DNA from: Acidobacteriota bacterium
GTDB lineage: Bacteria; Acidobacteriota; Blastocatellia; Pyrinomonadales; Pyrinomonadaceae
Reading direction: 5' to 3'
Assembly: GCA_023436495.1 (NCBI GenBank)
Contig: JAEZIT010000016.1
Span: forward strand, 1 to 38,896
Length of the DNA stretch: 38,896 nucleotides
In this document: one piece after another, positions 1 to 8,794 of the stretch
Layout of the letters: each line of letters opens with the position of its first letter
Numbering within the stretch: position 1 is the stretch's first letter
Program-made: the position numbers and the translations under genes
Notes under the pieces: model-generated
Seen by the model: only the letters and a program-made list of their open reading frames with translations
What the model was told of the DNA's origin: nothing
Database searches by the model: none

Positions 1-784
1 CCTGTAGAGCCCGCAGCAGCTTTACCTGCAATGACGCCGGCATCTCGCCGACCTCGTCGAGGAAAAGCGTCCCGCCCGACGCCGAGCGGAAAAGTCCTTT
101 CTTTTCACAAATTGCGCCGGTGAATGCGCCTTTTGTATGGCCGAAGAGTTCGCTTTCGAGCAGCGATTCGGGCAGAGCTCCGCAATTAACGGCTAGGAAT
201 CGTTTGCCGGAGCGGGCGCTGTTGAAATGGAGGGCGCGGGCGATGAGCTCCTTGCCGGTTCCGCTTTCGCCCTGGATCAGGATGTTCGCATTGGTGTCGG
301 CCGCTTTTTCGACGATGCTGAAGACGCTGCGCAGGCCCGTGCTTTCGCCGATGATCTCGGAAAAATTCGAATGGCGGTGCAGTTCGCGGCGAAGGGCGCG
401 GTTCTCATGAAAGAGGTCGCGCTGGCGAATGGCGTTGCGGACGGTTTGAAGCAGGTCTTCGTTGACGAAGGGTTTGGTGATGTAATCGTACGCGCCTTTT
501 CGAAGGGCGGCGACCGCGGAATCGACCGATGAATAGGCGGTCATGATGATGACGAGCGCTTCGGCGTCGATGGATTTTATGCGGTCGAGCAGGTCGAGCC
601 CGGAGCGGCCGGCCATTTTGATGTCGGTCAGAATAAGAGCGACGTCCGTTTGCGAATAGACGTCGAGAGCGGCTTCGGCGCTGTCGGCGGTGAGGACGTC
701 ATAACCCTCGGCCGCGAGCAGCCGGCGAAGGATGGAGCGCATGAGTTCTTCGTCTTCGACGACAAGGATGGAATGTTTTGACAC
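1..784 (-). CDS. NtrC-family sigma-54-dependent response regulator (3' end off window)
   Basis: This gene runs off the left edge, so only about 261 N-terminal residues are visible. An N-terminal receiver domain begins ILVVEDEELM, has the likely phosphoacceptor Asp in LTDIKMAG and the conserved Lys in YITKPF. It is followed by the start of an AAA+ sigma-54 activation domain: Walker A GESGTGKE, the sigma-54 contact loop GAFTGA, and Walker B FLDEVGEM. The C-terminal DNA-binding domain lies outside the window. I chose a GTG start at 784 because GAGG lies about 8 bases upstream and the receiver domain begins immediately. It would activate sigma-54 promoters after phosphorylation by an unseen histidine kinase. 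It has a receiver domain and not a CARF domain, so it is not RtcR, the known activator of rtcB operons. Confidence 0.92.
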   Translation of the reverse strand, partial: MSKHSILVVEDEELMRSILRRLLAAEGYDVLTADSAEAALDVYSQTDVALILTDIKMAGRSGLDLLDRIKSIDAEALVIIMTAYSSVDSAVAALRKGAYDYITKPFVNEDLLQTVRNAIRQRDLFHENRALRRELHRHSNFSEIIGESTGLRSVFSIVEKAADTNANILIQGESGTGKELIARALHFNSARSGKRFLAVNCGALPESLLESELFGHTKGAFTGAICEKKGLFRSASGGTLFLDEVGEMPASLQVKLLRALQ

Positions 785-1007
785 TATGGGCCTCGGGAAT
801 ATTCTCTACATTATCGCGATAATTGACAAAGGCGGGATGTACGAGGCGGAGATCATAGACGGGATAATGGAGGCGCCGGCCAGTGACACGCTTTCTGCGT
901 CTTAGCGGCGCGGTTTAGTTGGCTTAGCGGCGCGTAAACCCCCGCTTAGTGACATTTTTGACGCGCCGACGCAGTTTTGAGGGTCCGCGACGGGCGGATC
1001 TGACGTG

Positions 1008-1070
1008 TAAAAATCATAAATTTCATAAAAATCATAAATCTTATAAAAATCACCCTGTTTCATAAAAATC
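1008..1070. repeat. AT-rich tandem repeat of a cataaaaat-type unit
   Basis: About five imperfect copies of a 9-13 base unit related to 'cataaaaatcataa' lie in succession. They sit in an otherwise GC-rich context and contain no gene. The repeat could be slippage-generated. Confidence 0.6.
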
Positions 1071-1120
1071 GCTGTTCCGGGATTTGGGAGGGTGTGGTTT
1101 GATAGTTGGCGGAGGGGAGA

Positions 1121-1184
1121 AGTGGAGGAGTGAGGGAGTGGGGGAGTAAGGGAGTGGAGGAGTGAGGGAGTGGGGGAGTAAGGG
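1121..1184. repeat. Perfect 32-bp purine-rich tandem duplication
   Basis: Two exact head-to-tail copies of a 32-base G-rich unit (positions 1121-1152 and 1153-1184) are followed by a partial third copy ending near 1203. The strand is almost all purine, built from ggagt/gggagt motifs. The same ggagt-type words reappear around 9967-10000 and 10185-10200. Confidence 0.85.
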
Positions 1185-1323
1185 CGTAGGGGAGTGGAGG
1201 AGTATTTTGAATTGTCGTTAGCTTTGGCACCATTTGGCTGAAGCCGGAAGGATGATCGTTTTTTCGGAGTAGTTCGGCTAAAGCCGGGCAGTTGTTGGGC
1301 GGTGACCACGGGCTAAAGCCCGC

Positions 1324-1473
1324 GGCAATTTGTAAGAGGAAAGCCGGTGGCAATTTGTAAGAGGAAAACCCGTGGCAATTTATAAGAGGAAAGCCGGTGG
1401 CAATTTGTAAGAGGAAAGCCCGCGGCAATTTATAATAGGAAAGCCCGTGGCAATTCATAAGAGGAAGGCGGTG
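1324..1473. repeat. 25-bp tandem array, six copies
   Basis: The word ggcaatt recurs at 1324, 1349, 1374, 1399, 1424 and 1449, exactly 25 bases apart. The unit reads approximately ggcaatttgtaagaggaaagccngt, with variation at the GC-rich end (ccggt, cccgt, cccgc). The array is preceded by the palindrome gggctaaagccc near 1311. The copies abut without spacers, so this is not a CRISPR array. Confidence 0.85.
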
Positions 1474-1767
1474 TGTGTTACGCAGCCGCGGGAAAAAATC
1501 TTTACATCACGGCAGGTGCCTGCTATGTTGATTGCGTACTCAACTCAAGATTCCCGCAAAGCGAGACAATTTATTTGGAAAGAGATCGAGGAGATAGCAG
1601 CGTATTCGGATCATGCTGAGCGTCGATCGCTGCCTTCGGCCCGGGGCAGGGCGTGGAGAAATGCAGTACGGTAGACCCACCGACGAATCCAGCGTGACGC
1701 GTGCGCTGATTCTATAATTCACCCCGGTTGCAGATTATTGTAGTTAATTATCAAGCAAAAAAAACTA

Positions 1768-1797
1768 TTGACGCCGCGAAGTGCGCCAGAATACACT
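1768..1797 (+). promoter_or_regulatory. Candidate sigma-70 promoter for the secreted-protein module
   Basis: TTGACG at 1768-1773 is followed after 18 bases by TACACT at 1792-1797. It lies just upstream of the gene starting at 1836. It was judged by eye against the TTGACA/TATAAT consensus, which is uncertain for this phylum. Confidence 0.4.
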
Positions 1798-1835
1798 AAA
1801 TTTAGTTTTCTGCCAGCGTGTTTTCCCATTACGCT

Positions 1836-2303
1836 ATGAACAAAATTCAAGCCTCCCCTTACCGTACCCGTGCTTGTGGAATCCTATCCTGCATTGCACT
1901 TGTATTACTTGTTTCAATGCACGTTTCTGCCGGAGCGGTGCGCTCTGGCTTCGACGCCAATGCCATGCTGCCGGGCGATGACGAGTCTATCGGGCCGATT
2001 CCGTTAGGACTAACGATCAATTACTTCGGTACAAATTACAGTTCTATATTTATCAATAATAACGGGAATATCACGTTCACCGGCCCTCTTCGAGCTTTCA
2101 CTCCTGTACCCTTTGGCAATGCCGGGATCAAGGATAACGGTCTCACAGCACCCCACGAACTCGGACATCAGTTCGGGATCGACAGCGATAGCGACGACGA
2201 CTCCGATAAAATAATGTCGGCTGTGCTTGATCCAGAGCCTGTTTTTACTGCTGAGCATATTCATCTAATAAGATGCCGCGTAAAGAGTCCAGGTCAATCC
2301 TGA
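1836..2303 (+). CDS. Secreted nidogen-like / zincin-fragment chimera
   Basis: The product is about 155 residues and begins with an export signal (hydrophobic stretch ILSCIALVLLVSMHVSAGA). The next ~60 residues resemble a nidogen-type (NIDO) domain: DDESIGPIPLGLTINYFG followed by INNNGNITF. After FTPVPFGNAG the sequence switches to a metallopeptidase-like tail with HELGHQFGI (HExxHxxG zinc-binding pattern) and a downstream IMS resembling a Met-turn, ending RCRVKSPGQ. The same tail recurs at 3388-3702. The protein is far too short to hold a full zincin catalytic domain, so I infer a chimera or decayed enzyme. I chose the ATG at 1836 over an in-frame ATG at 1818 because the signal peptide then has normal length; neither has a clear ribosome binding site. 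It probably forms an operon with the next gene. Confidence 0.65.
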   Translation: MNKIQASPYRTRACGILSCIALVLLVSMHVSAGAVRSGFDANAMLPGDDESIGPIPLGLTINYFGTNYSSIFINNNGNITFTGPLRAFTPVPFGNAGIKDNGLTAPHELGHQFGIDSDSDDDSDKIMSAVLDPEPVFTAEHIHLIRCRVKSPGQS

Positions 2304-2319
2304 TGACGAGGTGCAGATT

Positions 2320-3105
2320 ATGAAATCTAGGTTTTTACTTCTGACCTTTCTACTTCTTGTGGCAGTCGCCCACATGCGGGCCCAAGCTGTCGAATCATTC
2401 CGTTTTTCCGACTTGACGCTGCGCATCGCGACGACCAAGCCGGCTTATGTCCTTCTCGAACCTGTTCCGTTAGTTTTCGAACTGAAAAATAATACCGGCG
2501 GCCCGATACGCGGCAGCGCCTCTTTTCGATTTTCCTGCAGCGGCGTGAAGATTTTTGTCAGGCATCCTGACGGTGAGGTACGCGAGGTTAGGCTTCTTTC
2601 ACTCTTTAAGGCACGGTGCATTAGTCGGGAAGGCGTAATCTCGCCCCAACAAGCGGTGCAAGATACCCAAATTCTCACCTTGGACCTTGATCGCCATTTC
2701 CCAGTGCCTGGCAATTACGGCATACAGGCCGTTGCACACGATCGCAGTGGCACGCCGGAAACAATTAGTTCGCAGTGGATAACCATATCATTCCATGGTA
2801 CCGAGGGTGCAAATCACGCTGCTTACGAGTTCCTGAAGGAAGGCATCGACGTTTCGAGACTGTACCAGCTCCCCGAAACAGACGAGCAGCGGACTTACTT
2901 TGAAGCCTTTTTAGCGAATTTCTCCGATTCGCCGTACGCCCCATACATTCAATATAATCTCGCCAGGTATTACGTGTTGGTCGGCGACCTGGAAAAGGCG
3001 AACATAAAATTGGAAAAACTAAAAAGCCTGAAGGACTTTGTTTTGTCCCCGCAAGTTGACGAATTGCAAAATGAACTCGAAAGAAAGCGAAAGCTTGCAC
3101 AATAA
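2320..3105 (+). CDS. Secreted protein with Ig-like and C-terminal helical-repeat regions, copy 1
   Basis: This is an exported protein of about 261 residues. A signal peptide (LLLTFLLLVAVAHMRAQA) is followed by a beta-rich region of about 130 residues with the pattern KPAYVLLEPVPLVFELKNN, resembling Ig-like or BsuPI-type extracellular domains. A helical C-terminal part (SPYAPYIQYNLARYYVLVGD, then a Lys/Glu-rich tail) resembles a tetratricopeptide-type repeat. The function is unknown. The start is the ATG at 2320 with GAGG nine bases upstream; the in-frame GTG at 2311 is less likely. It lies 16 bases behind the zincin-fragment chimera. A paralogue with the same architecture occupies 3719-4516, so the pair arose by tandem duplication. 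Confidence 0.75.
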   Translation: MKSRFLLLTFLLLVAVAHMRAQAVESFRFSDLTLRIATTKPAYVLLEPVPLVFELKNNTGGPIRGSASFRFSCSGVKIFVRHPDGEVREVRLLSLFKARCISREGVISPQQAVQDTQILTLDLDRHFPVPGNYGIQAVAHDRSGTPETISSQWITISFHGTEGANHAAYEFLKEGIDVSRLYQLPETDEQRTYFEAFLANFSDSPYAPYIQYNLARYYVLVGDLEKANIKLEKLKSLKDFVLSPQVDELQNELERKRKLAQ

Positions 3106-3387
3106 TAGTCCACATTAGCGTCGAACCAACCGATCAGATCGGCAAAAAAACGGGATTAGACCGGCTAAATTGCAATTCCCATCCCCTTGTGTTTGTTCAT
3201 GACATTGGCGGCGAGGCCGCCCGCGAATGATCGCACGCCATCGAACGCGGGCGGGGTTTCTCTTTTTGCTTAACATGTGTCAACGGAACTCGCAGAAAAT
3301 TGCGATATTGAAGGGTTGACCCTGATATGTTCTCGAAGACGCAAGTTTAAGGAGGATCATCCACGAAAGCAGAAACCGAGAAAATGA

Positions 3388-3702
3388 AAACCGGAATCGG
3401 GAAATATAAATCAGAGAAACGCGATTCCAGGCGCAGTTTGTCAACAATTTCCGAAGAGTGGATTTGGCAGCGTTATATATCAAGAAGTTCAGAAGGAGGT
3501 TCGCAGATCGTGGTTGCGGGATGGTCGGGCGTTTAAAAATATAGAAATCACCGTTCCCCACGAACTAGGACACGAAGTCGGGATATTGGGCGACGGTGAT
3601 AACCACGGAATTATGTCGAAAGACGAATTAAGCCCAATTTCGACATTCATTCCCGAACACATTCATTTAATCCGTTGCAGAGTTAAAAGTCCGGGACATT
3701 AA
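3388..3702 (+). pseudogene. N-terminally truncated zincin metallopeptidase remnant
   Basis: An open frame from 3388 to the stop at 3702 reads coherently through QEVQKEVRRSW and ITVPHELGHEVGIL to a Met-turn-like GIMS. It ends RCRVKSPGH, nearly identical to the tail of the chimera at 1836-2303. The frame has no ATG or GTG; the only plausible initiation codon is a TTG at 3514. An in-frame TGA lies just before 3388. The AAGGAGG at 3493-3499 could drive translation from 3514, giving a 62-residue peptide. I read it as a decayed copy of a secreted metalloprotease that lost its N-terminal half. The 280 bases between 3106 and 3387 show nothing further. Confidence 0.55.
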
Positions 3703-3718
3703 TCGAGTGAGAAATTTT

Positions 3719-4516
3719 ATGATCACCAATTTCATTCAATGTTTGAGCATGATTTGCCTATTGCTGATACCGAATATTTATACCCAGGCAACGTCGACGG
3801 AATCCCAGAGCTTTGCCAAATTGGGCTTGTCAATTTCAACCTCGAAAACGACATTTGTTCCGTTGGAGCCAATTCCCATTAAGTTTAGTCTGCGAAACGA
3901 AACGGACAAAAGCATAAGCGGCCATGCGTCGTTGCGCTTCGTGTCCAATTTTGTGGAGATCTTTCTGCGCTCCGCTGGTGAGCCCAACGTTCGAAAGATT
4001 GACCCGCTGTCGCGCGACCGGGTACGCAGCATTGGAAGGAACACACTTATTCCTCCTGGAGCGGTTATTGAACATACCGAACTGATGAGCATCGACTTGG
4101 ATAAATATTTCTTGAATCCCGGTGTATACGAGATGAGGGCGAGCTTCAAAAACCGGGGCAGCAGCGAAAAGATCCAATCGGATTGGGTCACGATCACGAT
4201 CACAGAACCGCAAGGAATTGATCGGGCGGCGTTAGAGTTTCTCAAGACTGGTCCGGATCTTTCAAATCTGTACTCCGGAAACAATACTGAGGAACAGAAG
4301 GACTATTTAGAGTCGTTTCTTGCCAATTATGCCGAATCATCTTATTCGCCGTACATTTCTCTTCGGCTTGCGGGATTCTATGTTTGGTGCGGAGAGTTAG
4401 ACAAGGCAAAACCGAAATTGAACAAGCTCAAAGAGCTCAAGAACTTTGCCCGTGCGAACGAAGTTGATGAATATCTTAAGGAACTAGAACGAAAAAGTAA
4501 GCTTGCACAATACTAG
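3719..4516 (+). CDS. Secreted protein with Ig-like and C-terminal helical-repeat regions, copy 2
   Basis: This is a paralogue of the gene at 2320-3105. It shares a signal peptide (CLSMICLLLIPNIYTQA), the KTTFVPLEPIPIKFSLRNE beta-rich segment, and a helical C-terminus with YLESFLANYAESSYSPYI. Both copies end in nearly the same K(R/S)KLAQ tail. The ATG at 3719 aligns with the ATG of copy 1; an in-frame GTG at 3707 is the alternative. It follows the zincin remnant by 16 bases, the same spacing as in copy 1, so the two-gene module was duplicated as a unit. The base composition is more AT-rich than in copy 1, which suggests different evolutionary histories or relaxed selection. The function is unknown. 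Confidence 0.72.
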   Translation: MITNFIQCLSMICLLLIPNIYTQATSTESQSFAKLGLSISTSKTTFVPLEPIPIKFSLRNETDKSISGHASLRFVSNFVEIFLRSAGEPNVRKIDPLSRDRVRSIGRNTLIPPGAVIEHTELMSIDLDKYFLNPGVYEMRASFKNRGSSEKIQSDWVTITITEPQGIDRAALEFLKTGPDLSNLYSGNNTEEQKDYLESFLANYAESSYSPYISLRLAGFYVWCGELDKAKPKLNKLKELKNFARANEVDEYLKELERKSKLAQY

Positions 4517-4668
4517 TCTCCGCTAGAAACGGTACTCGTTTACGAGGGGAAACGGTGTGGGAAATTTGGATCGGGTTTCTAAGTTTGCGGTTTGTGTGCT
4601 GTTAAACTTTTCGTTTGGTTCGTGCTAGTATCAATAAGATTTTCCTTTATTGCTTCTAGCGATTCTTC

Positions 4669-7164
4669 ATGCGGGTTTTCGGCACATTTATTCTCACGGC
4701 GGCTATAGTTATGTTTGCGGCCGCGGCTTTTGGGCAGCAGACGAACCCGGTCGAGCGGCAGGTCGCGAATCCCATTACGGACACGCCGAACATCAACCCG
4801 ATCTCGCAGGACATTTCAGCACCGAAGCGCAAGCCGGAATTTGAATCCGAAGGCGGCGATGGCGAGGTGGTCGTTTATTCCGAAAAGCAGACGGTCGAGG
4901 GCGAACAGGGCAGCCGCGTCGTGGTCCACGCCGGCAACGTCGATGTGCGTTACGGAATTTACCGGCTGCAGGCGGACAAGATAACGATAATCGAAGCCGA
5001 GAACAAGATGATCGCCGAAGGCAGCGTAGTGTTCGACCAGGGCGACGACCAGCGGATAACGGGCGCGAAAGGTATTTGGAATTACAAGACGAAGCTCGGG
5101 TCATTCGAGGATTCGACCGGGTTTACGAATCAGACGAACGACGGCACGGTGATTTATTTTACCGCCGACCGCGTCGAGCGGACCGCTCTGGACGAGGTGG
5201 TCGTGACGAAGGGAATGTTCACGGCGTGTGAGGAAGCCGTGCCGAAATGGAGCTTTACGGCGGACGAAGCGCGGATAAAGGTGAACGACAAGGTAAAGCT
5301 GAAGAATGCGAAGTTTCGCGTAAAAGACATTCCCATCGTGCCGCTGCCGTATGCTTCGATCCCGATCGAGGAGCGCGATCGCAGTTCGGGCTTTTTAACG
5401 CCGACCATCGGATATTCGGGCAATAAGGGATTGCGGGTTTCCGGCGCGTATTTTCAGACGCTGGGGCGTTCGGCGGACGTGACGGTCCGCGGCGACCTGT
5501 ACAGCGCGCGGGGCATCGGGTACGGAATGGACCTGCGGACGCGTGCGAATTCGCGGTCGTTCTTCAATTTTGGTTTCTATGCGGTCAAGGACAGGATAAT
5601 CGGGCCGCGAGAGGACGCCGAACATCCGGACCAGGGCGGTTCGATCGTGTATGCCGAGGGCGTGCATTATTTTTCGAACGGATTTACGGCGGCGGCGGAT
5701 GTGCGGCTGACGTCGAACCTGGCGTTCAGGCAGGTATTTTCTGACGGCATTCAACAGATCATTTCGCCGATAGAGGTGTCGCAGGCTTTTGTTAACAAGA
5801 GCTGGAGCAATTACACGCTGAACCTGCTGGCGCGGTCGCAGGTGATATCGATCCCGAACATGCGTGTGAAGACGCGCAATTTGCCGAGCATAAATTTCGA
5901 AAAACGGCCGTCGCAATTGTCGTTTTTCAAGCAGGCGTATTTTTCGTTCAAGACGGCGATCGAGGGCGTTTCGCGCCGGGAAGAGGTCGATAATATCGAG
6001 CTGTACCGGGCAAAGACCGGCAGCGCGCCGGTGATATCGCCGGCGATCGGGCAGCGGTTCGACGTCTATCCGCAGGTGACGGTGCCGATCGCGACGAAGT
6101 ATTTCAATTTCACGGCGACCGGCGGAATGCGCGTTACGTATTATTCGAATTCGTTCGACACGCTGCGGCAGGTGGTCGGGCGCGACGTGATAAGAAAATA
6201 CGGCGAGTTCGAATTTGACGTGCGGCCGGTGGCGCTGGCGAAAAATTTCTACGGCAAGGACAACACGTTCAAATTCCGGCACGTGATCGAGCCGTTCGCG
6301 ACGTACAGGTACGTCAAAGGCGTCGATAATTTCAAGAAAATAATCCGTTTCGACAACATCGACACGATCACGGACACGAACGAGATCGAATTCGGCCTGA
6401 CAAACCGCATCTATACGCGGCGGTATGCCGAGGCGGTGACCGACGAGGCGCAGAAGCTGCTGCGCGAACGCGCCGAAGAAGAAAAAGACCCGCTATCCGT
6501 GCAGCCGTACGAACTGTTCAGCCTGACGGTACGCGGGAAATATTTTTTCGACAAGACGTTCGGCGGCGCTCTCATACCGGGACAGCGAAACCAGATCGCG
6601 CCGATCACGGCGTTGAGCTTTTACACGTTCGGCGGTGTGCCGCGGCGTTTCTCGCCGCTGAATATCGACGCGACCTACCGGCCGCAGCGGACAATATTCG
6701 TGAACACGCGAATGGACGTCGGCGTGCAGGGCGACGGGCTGCGGGCGATGTCGGCAACGGTCGGGTACGACACGCGGCTGCTGAAAATTTTCCAGACGTT
6801 CTATTACACGCGTGCAGTCACGCTTATCCCGTCGCTGCAGCAATACGCGAACGCGAACGGCAAGGAAGCAGGAACGCTGCGCGGTTCGCAATGGAGCCCG
6901 TCCATTTTTATGGGCAATCGCGACAAAGGCCTGTACGGCGGGACGTCGCTGTTCTTCGATTTTGAGAACCGCAGGCAGGCGCGGCTGTCGCCGCTGATCA
7001 GTTCGCTGTACACGCTCGGGTACGCGTATGACTGCTGCTCGGTCGCGGTGCAGTATTACACATTCAACGTCGGCGCCCGCAACGAGAACCGCGTCGTATT
7101 CAGCTTCCGCCTGAACGGTATAGGCGCGTTCGGTACGGAACAGTTCGGGCAGGGATTGCGATAG
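4669..7164 (+). CDS. lptD: LPS-assembly outer-membrane protein LptD
   Basis: The product is 831 residues, in the usual LptD range (about 780-850). An N-terminal signal peptide (FILTAAIVMFAAAAFG) precedes an OstA/LptA-like beta-jellyroll region at roughly residues 60-190 (YRLQADKITIIEAENKM and IAEGSVVFDQGD are typical). The PLPYASIPIEERDRSSGFL linker and a long beta-strand-rich barrel follow to the C-terminus. LptD with LptE inserts lipopolysaccharide into the outer leaflet. A pair of adjacent Cys near the C-terminus (YDCCSV) and one in the N-terminal part (FTACEEA) are candidates for the inter-domain disulfides typical of LptD. It stands alone on the plus strand, and no clear Shine-Dalgarno precedes the ATG. 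Confidence 0.93.
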   Translation: MRVFGTFILTAAIVMFAAAAFGQQTNPVERQVANPITDTPNINPISQDISAPKRKPEFESEGGDGEVVVYSEKQTVEGEQGSRVVVHAGNVDVRYGIYRLQADKITIIEAENKMIAEGSVVFDQGDDQRITGAKGIWNYKTKLGSFEDSTGFTNQTNDGTVIYFTADRVERTALDEVVVTKGMFTACEEAVPKWSFTADEARIKVNDKVKLKNAKFRVKDIPIVPLPYASIPIEERDRSSGFLTPTIGYSGNKGLRVSGAYFQTLGRSADVTVRGDLYSARGIGYGMDLRTRANSRSFFNFGFYAVKDRIIGPREDAEHPDQGGSIVYAEGVHYFSNGFTAAADVRLTSNLAFRQVFSDGIQQIISPIEVSQAFVNKSWSNYTLNLLARSQVISIPNMRVKTRNLPSINFEKRPSQLSFFKQAYFSFKTAIEGVSRREEVDNIELYRAKTGSAPVISPAIGQRFDVYPQVTVPIATKYFNFTATGGMRVTYYSNSFDTLRQVVGRDVIRKYGEFEFDVRPVALAKNFYGKDNTFKFRHVIEPFATYRYVKGVDNFKKIIRFDNIDTITDTNEIEFGLTNRIYTRRYAEAVTDEAQKLLRERAEEEKDPLSVQPYELFSLTVRGKYFFDKTFGGALIPGQRNQIAPITALSFYTFGGVPRRFSPLNIDATYRPQRTIFVNTRMDVGVQGDGLRAMSATVGYDTRLLKIFQTFYYTRAVTLIPSLQQYANANGKEAGTLRGSQWSPSIFMGNRDKGLYGGTSLFFDFENRRQARLSPLISSLYTLGYAYDCCSVAVQYYTFNVGARNENRVVFSFRLNGIGAFGTEQFGQGLR

Positions 7165-7167
7165 GAA

Positions 7168-8682
7168 CTATCGGTCGCGAAGGTAAACATTCTGAGCGAT
7201 CGAGCCGTAGTATTCGACCGGAGCGAGGTCGTCGGTCAATGCCGGGACGGTCAGCGGGATGTCGGCCGTGTAGCGGTGCGCGAGGAGCTCGGCGATCTTC
7301 GGATCGGAAGATTCGGCGGCGGCCTGGGATTTGGATGCGACGATAATGACGTTCTGCAGTTTCTCGTCGGGGTAATCCGGGCGGACCTTGTAGGCGTCGA
7401 CGACGGGGAAGACCTCGCGATAGGTCTTTAGTTCGGCCTGGAGCATAAGGCTGGCATCGCCGCGGATGGCGGAGCCGAGATTGAAAATGACGATGCCGTC
7501 GTCCGAAAGAGTGCGATGCATTTCGCGGACGGCTTCGAGCGTCGTCAGTTGGTAGGGCACGCTGAACAGCGAGCCGAAGGCATCCATCAATATCACATCA
7601 TAAGAACCCGCGGCGGCCTGGTTCAGGAAAACCCGACCGTCTTCGTGAAACGACCGCAGCCGCGAATCGTCCTGCAATCCAAAATATTTTCGAGCGATCG
7701 CGGTCATCTGCGGATCGATATCTACGACGTCGATCGTGGCTTCGGGGTATGTGTTCAGATATTCGCGCGGGAATGTGTATCCGGCACCACCGATCAGGAG
7801 CGACCGGCGGAAGCCCGGGCGGTAATGGCGTATCAGATGATAGAACCGCGCGTAATCGAGCACCAGGCCTTCGCCGTCGAGAAAGATGGCGGATTGGGCA
7901 AAATACGGGTCGGTGGCGATGACACGTATGGGGCGCGACGTGGGCGCGTGGACCGTATCAAAGACCTGGACGCTACTGTATTCGGTGTCGATGTCGCGGA
8001 GGTTGTTGGCACGGCGGAGGGCGTAAGCGGTGAATTCGCTGCCGCCGATGCCGAGCACAAAAATCGTGATGACCGTGGAGGTGAACCTGGATGCCGAAAG
8101 CGGCACGAGCAGCGCCGAGATAACGATAAGGCTGCCGGCGATGATATAGAGCGTGCGGACGCTGCCGACGAACGGGATAAGGAAAAAGCCCGCGACGAAC
8201 GTGCCGGCGATGCTGCCGACGGTCGAGAGAGCGTAAAGCCGCCCGACGGTCTTTCCGGCGTCGGCAAGCGACGACATCTTTAGTTTTACGGCGTAGGGCG
8301 TGACGAAACCGAGAGCGACGCTTGCCGGTGCGAAGAGAAGTATCGCGGCAGCGACGGCTTTTAATTCCAGGGCGATCGGAGCGGCAGAGATGAACGCGAG
8401 CACGACGTCCTTCACGAGGATCGTCGCCGAAACGCAGCCGGCGGCGAGGAGGATGACGAACGCGAGGACGCGCACGTCCGGCCGGCGGTCGGCGGTGCGT
8501 CCGCCGAGCCAGTAGCCGAGGCTCAAGGCCGCGAGAATGATGCCGATGAGGCTGGTCCAGACGTAGGTCGATGCGCCGATGAACGGCGACAGAATGCGCG
8601 AGCCGATGATCTCATAGACCATTACGAGAGCTCCGCAGACGAAGACGGTGATATCGAGAATACTGCGCTTTAAGAGTGACAT
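7168..8682 (-). CDS. Membrane-anchored spermidine-synthase-like protein
   Basis: The product is 504 residues. The first ~220 residues hold about six to seven hydrophobic segments (starting VFVCGALVMVYEIIGSRIL), as in MFS-fused polyamine-synthase homologues. The rest is a Rossmann methyltransferase/spermidine-synthase fold: a nucleotide-binding loop LLIGGAGYTFPREY, an acidic residue at the end of strand 2 (DVVDIDPQM) and LMDAFGS at the next site. The canonical GGGDG loop is changed to GGAGY and the usual catalytic Asp-Ser-Thr-Asp stretch is not evident. I therefore do not call it speE; many such proteins have unknown substrates. Its stop lies three bases from the convergent lptD stop, and no terminator is visible between them. 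Confidence 0.8.
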   Translation of the reverse strand: MSLLKRSILDITVFVCGALVMVYEIIGSRILSPFIGASTYVWTSLIGIILAALSLGYWLGGRTADRRPDVRVLAFVILLAAGCVSATILVKDVVLAFISAAPIALELKAVAAAILLFAPASVALGFVTPYAVKLKMSSLADAGKTVGRLYALSTVGSIAGTFVAGFFLIPFVGSVRTLYIIAGSLIVISALLVPLSASRFTSTVITIFVLGIGGSEFTAYALRRANNLRDIDTEYSSVQVFDTVHAPTSRPIRVIATDPYFAQSAIFLDGEGLVLDYARFYHLIRHYRPGFRRSLLIGGAGYTFPREYLNTYPEATIDVVDIDPQMTAIARKYFGLQDDSRLRSFHEDGRVFLNQAAAGSYDVILMDAFGSLFSVPYQLTTLEAVREMHRTLSDDGIVIFNLGSAIRGDASLMLQAELKTYREVFPVVDAYKVRPDYPDEKLQNVIIVASKSQAAAESSDPKIAELLAHRYTADIPLTVPALTDDLAPVEYYGSIAQNVYLRDR

Positions 8683-8729
8683 TCGTTAAGAATTACATTA
8701 ACGAAAAACGGCCGGCGAGAAAAGCCCGC

Positions 8730-8767
8730 GAAAAAAACGGAGTGAGGCTTTTTCGTCTCACTCCGTT
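8730..8767 (-). terminator. Rho-independent terminator after the aminotransferase gene
   Basis: An 11-bp stem, AACGGAGTGAG paired with CTCACTCCGTT (8736-8746 with 8757-8767), encloses a 10-base loop. Read on the minus strand it is followed by a run of T. It lies 28 bases beyond the stop of the branched-chain aminotransferase. Confidence 0.85.
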
Positions 8768-8794
8768 CTGGTTTTCGCGTCGATGCGGGATCAA

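Larger units (their letters stand above)
785..1767. other. Gene-free spacer filled with simple and dispersed repeats
   Basis: I see no credible gene here. Open frames in this stretch translate the repeats themselves, for example recurrent YKLP/LLQIA peptides, and lack ribosome binding sites. The stretch holds an AT-rich tandem repeat, a purine-rich tandem repeat, several short 'ggctaaagcc' palindromes and a 25-bp tandem array. A similar combination recurs at about 9.96-10.2 kb. Confidence 0.7.

Noticed and set aside
1..784. Sigma-54 activator as the RtcR regulator of the rtcB locus
   Set aside because: It has a phosphoreceiver domain instead of a CARF domain and lies 28 kb from rtcB.
1324..1473. 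Regular 25-bp repeats resembling a CRISPR array
   Set aside because: The units abut with no unique spacers, and no cas gene is present; it is a simple tandem repeat.
4669..7164. Long minus-strand open frames inside lptD (for example 5395-6282)
   Set aside because: They are arginine- and histidine-rich shadows of lptD without start signals.
7516..8283. 255-residue plus-strand open frame opposite the spermidine-synthase-like gene
   Set aside because: It has low-complexity acidic/basic composition typical of antisense frames and no ribosome binding site; the minus-strand gene explains the region.
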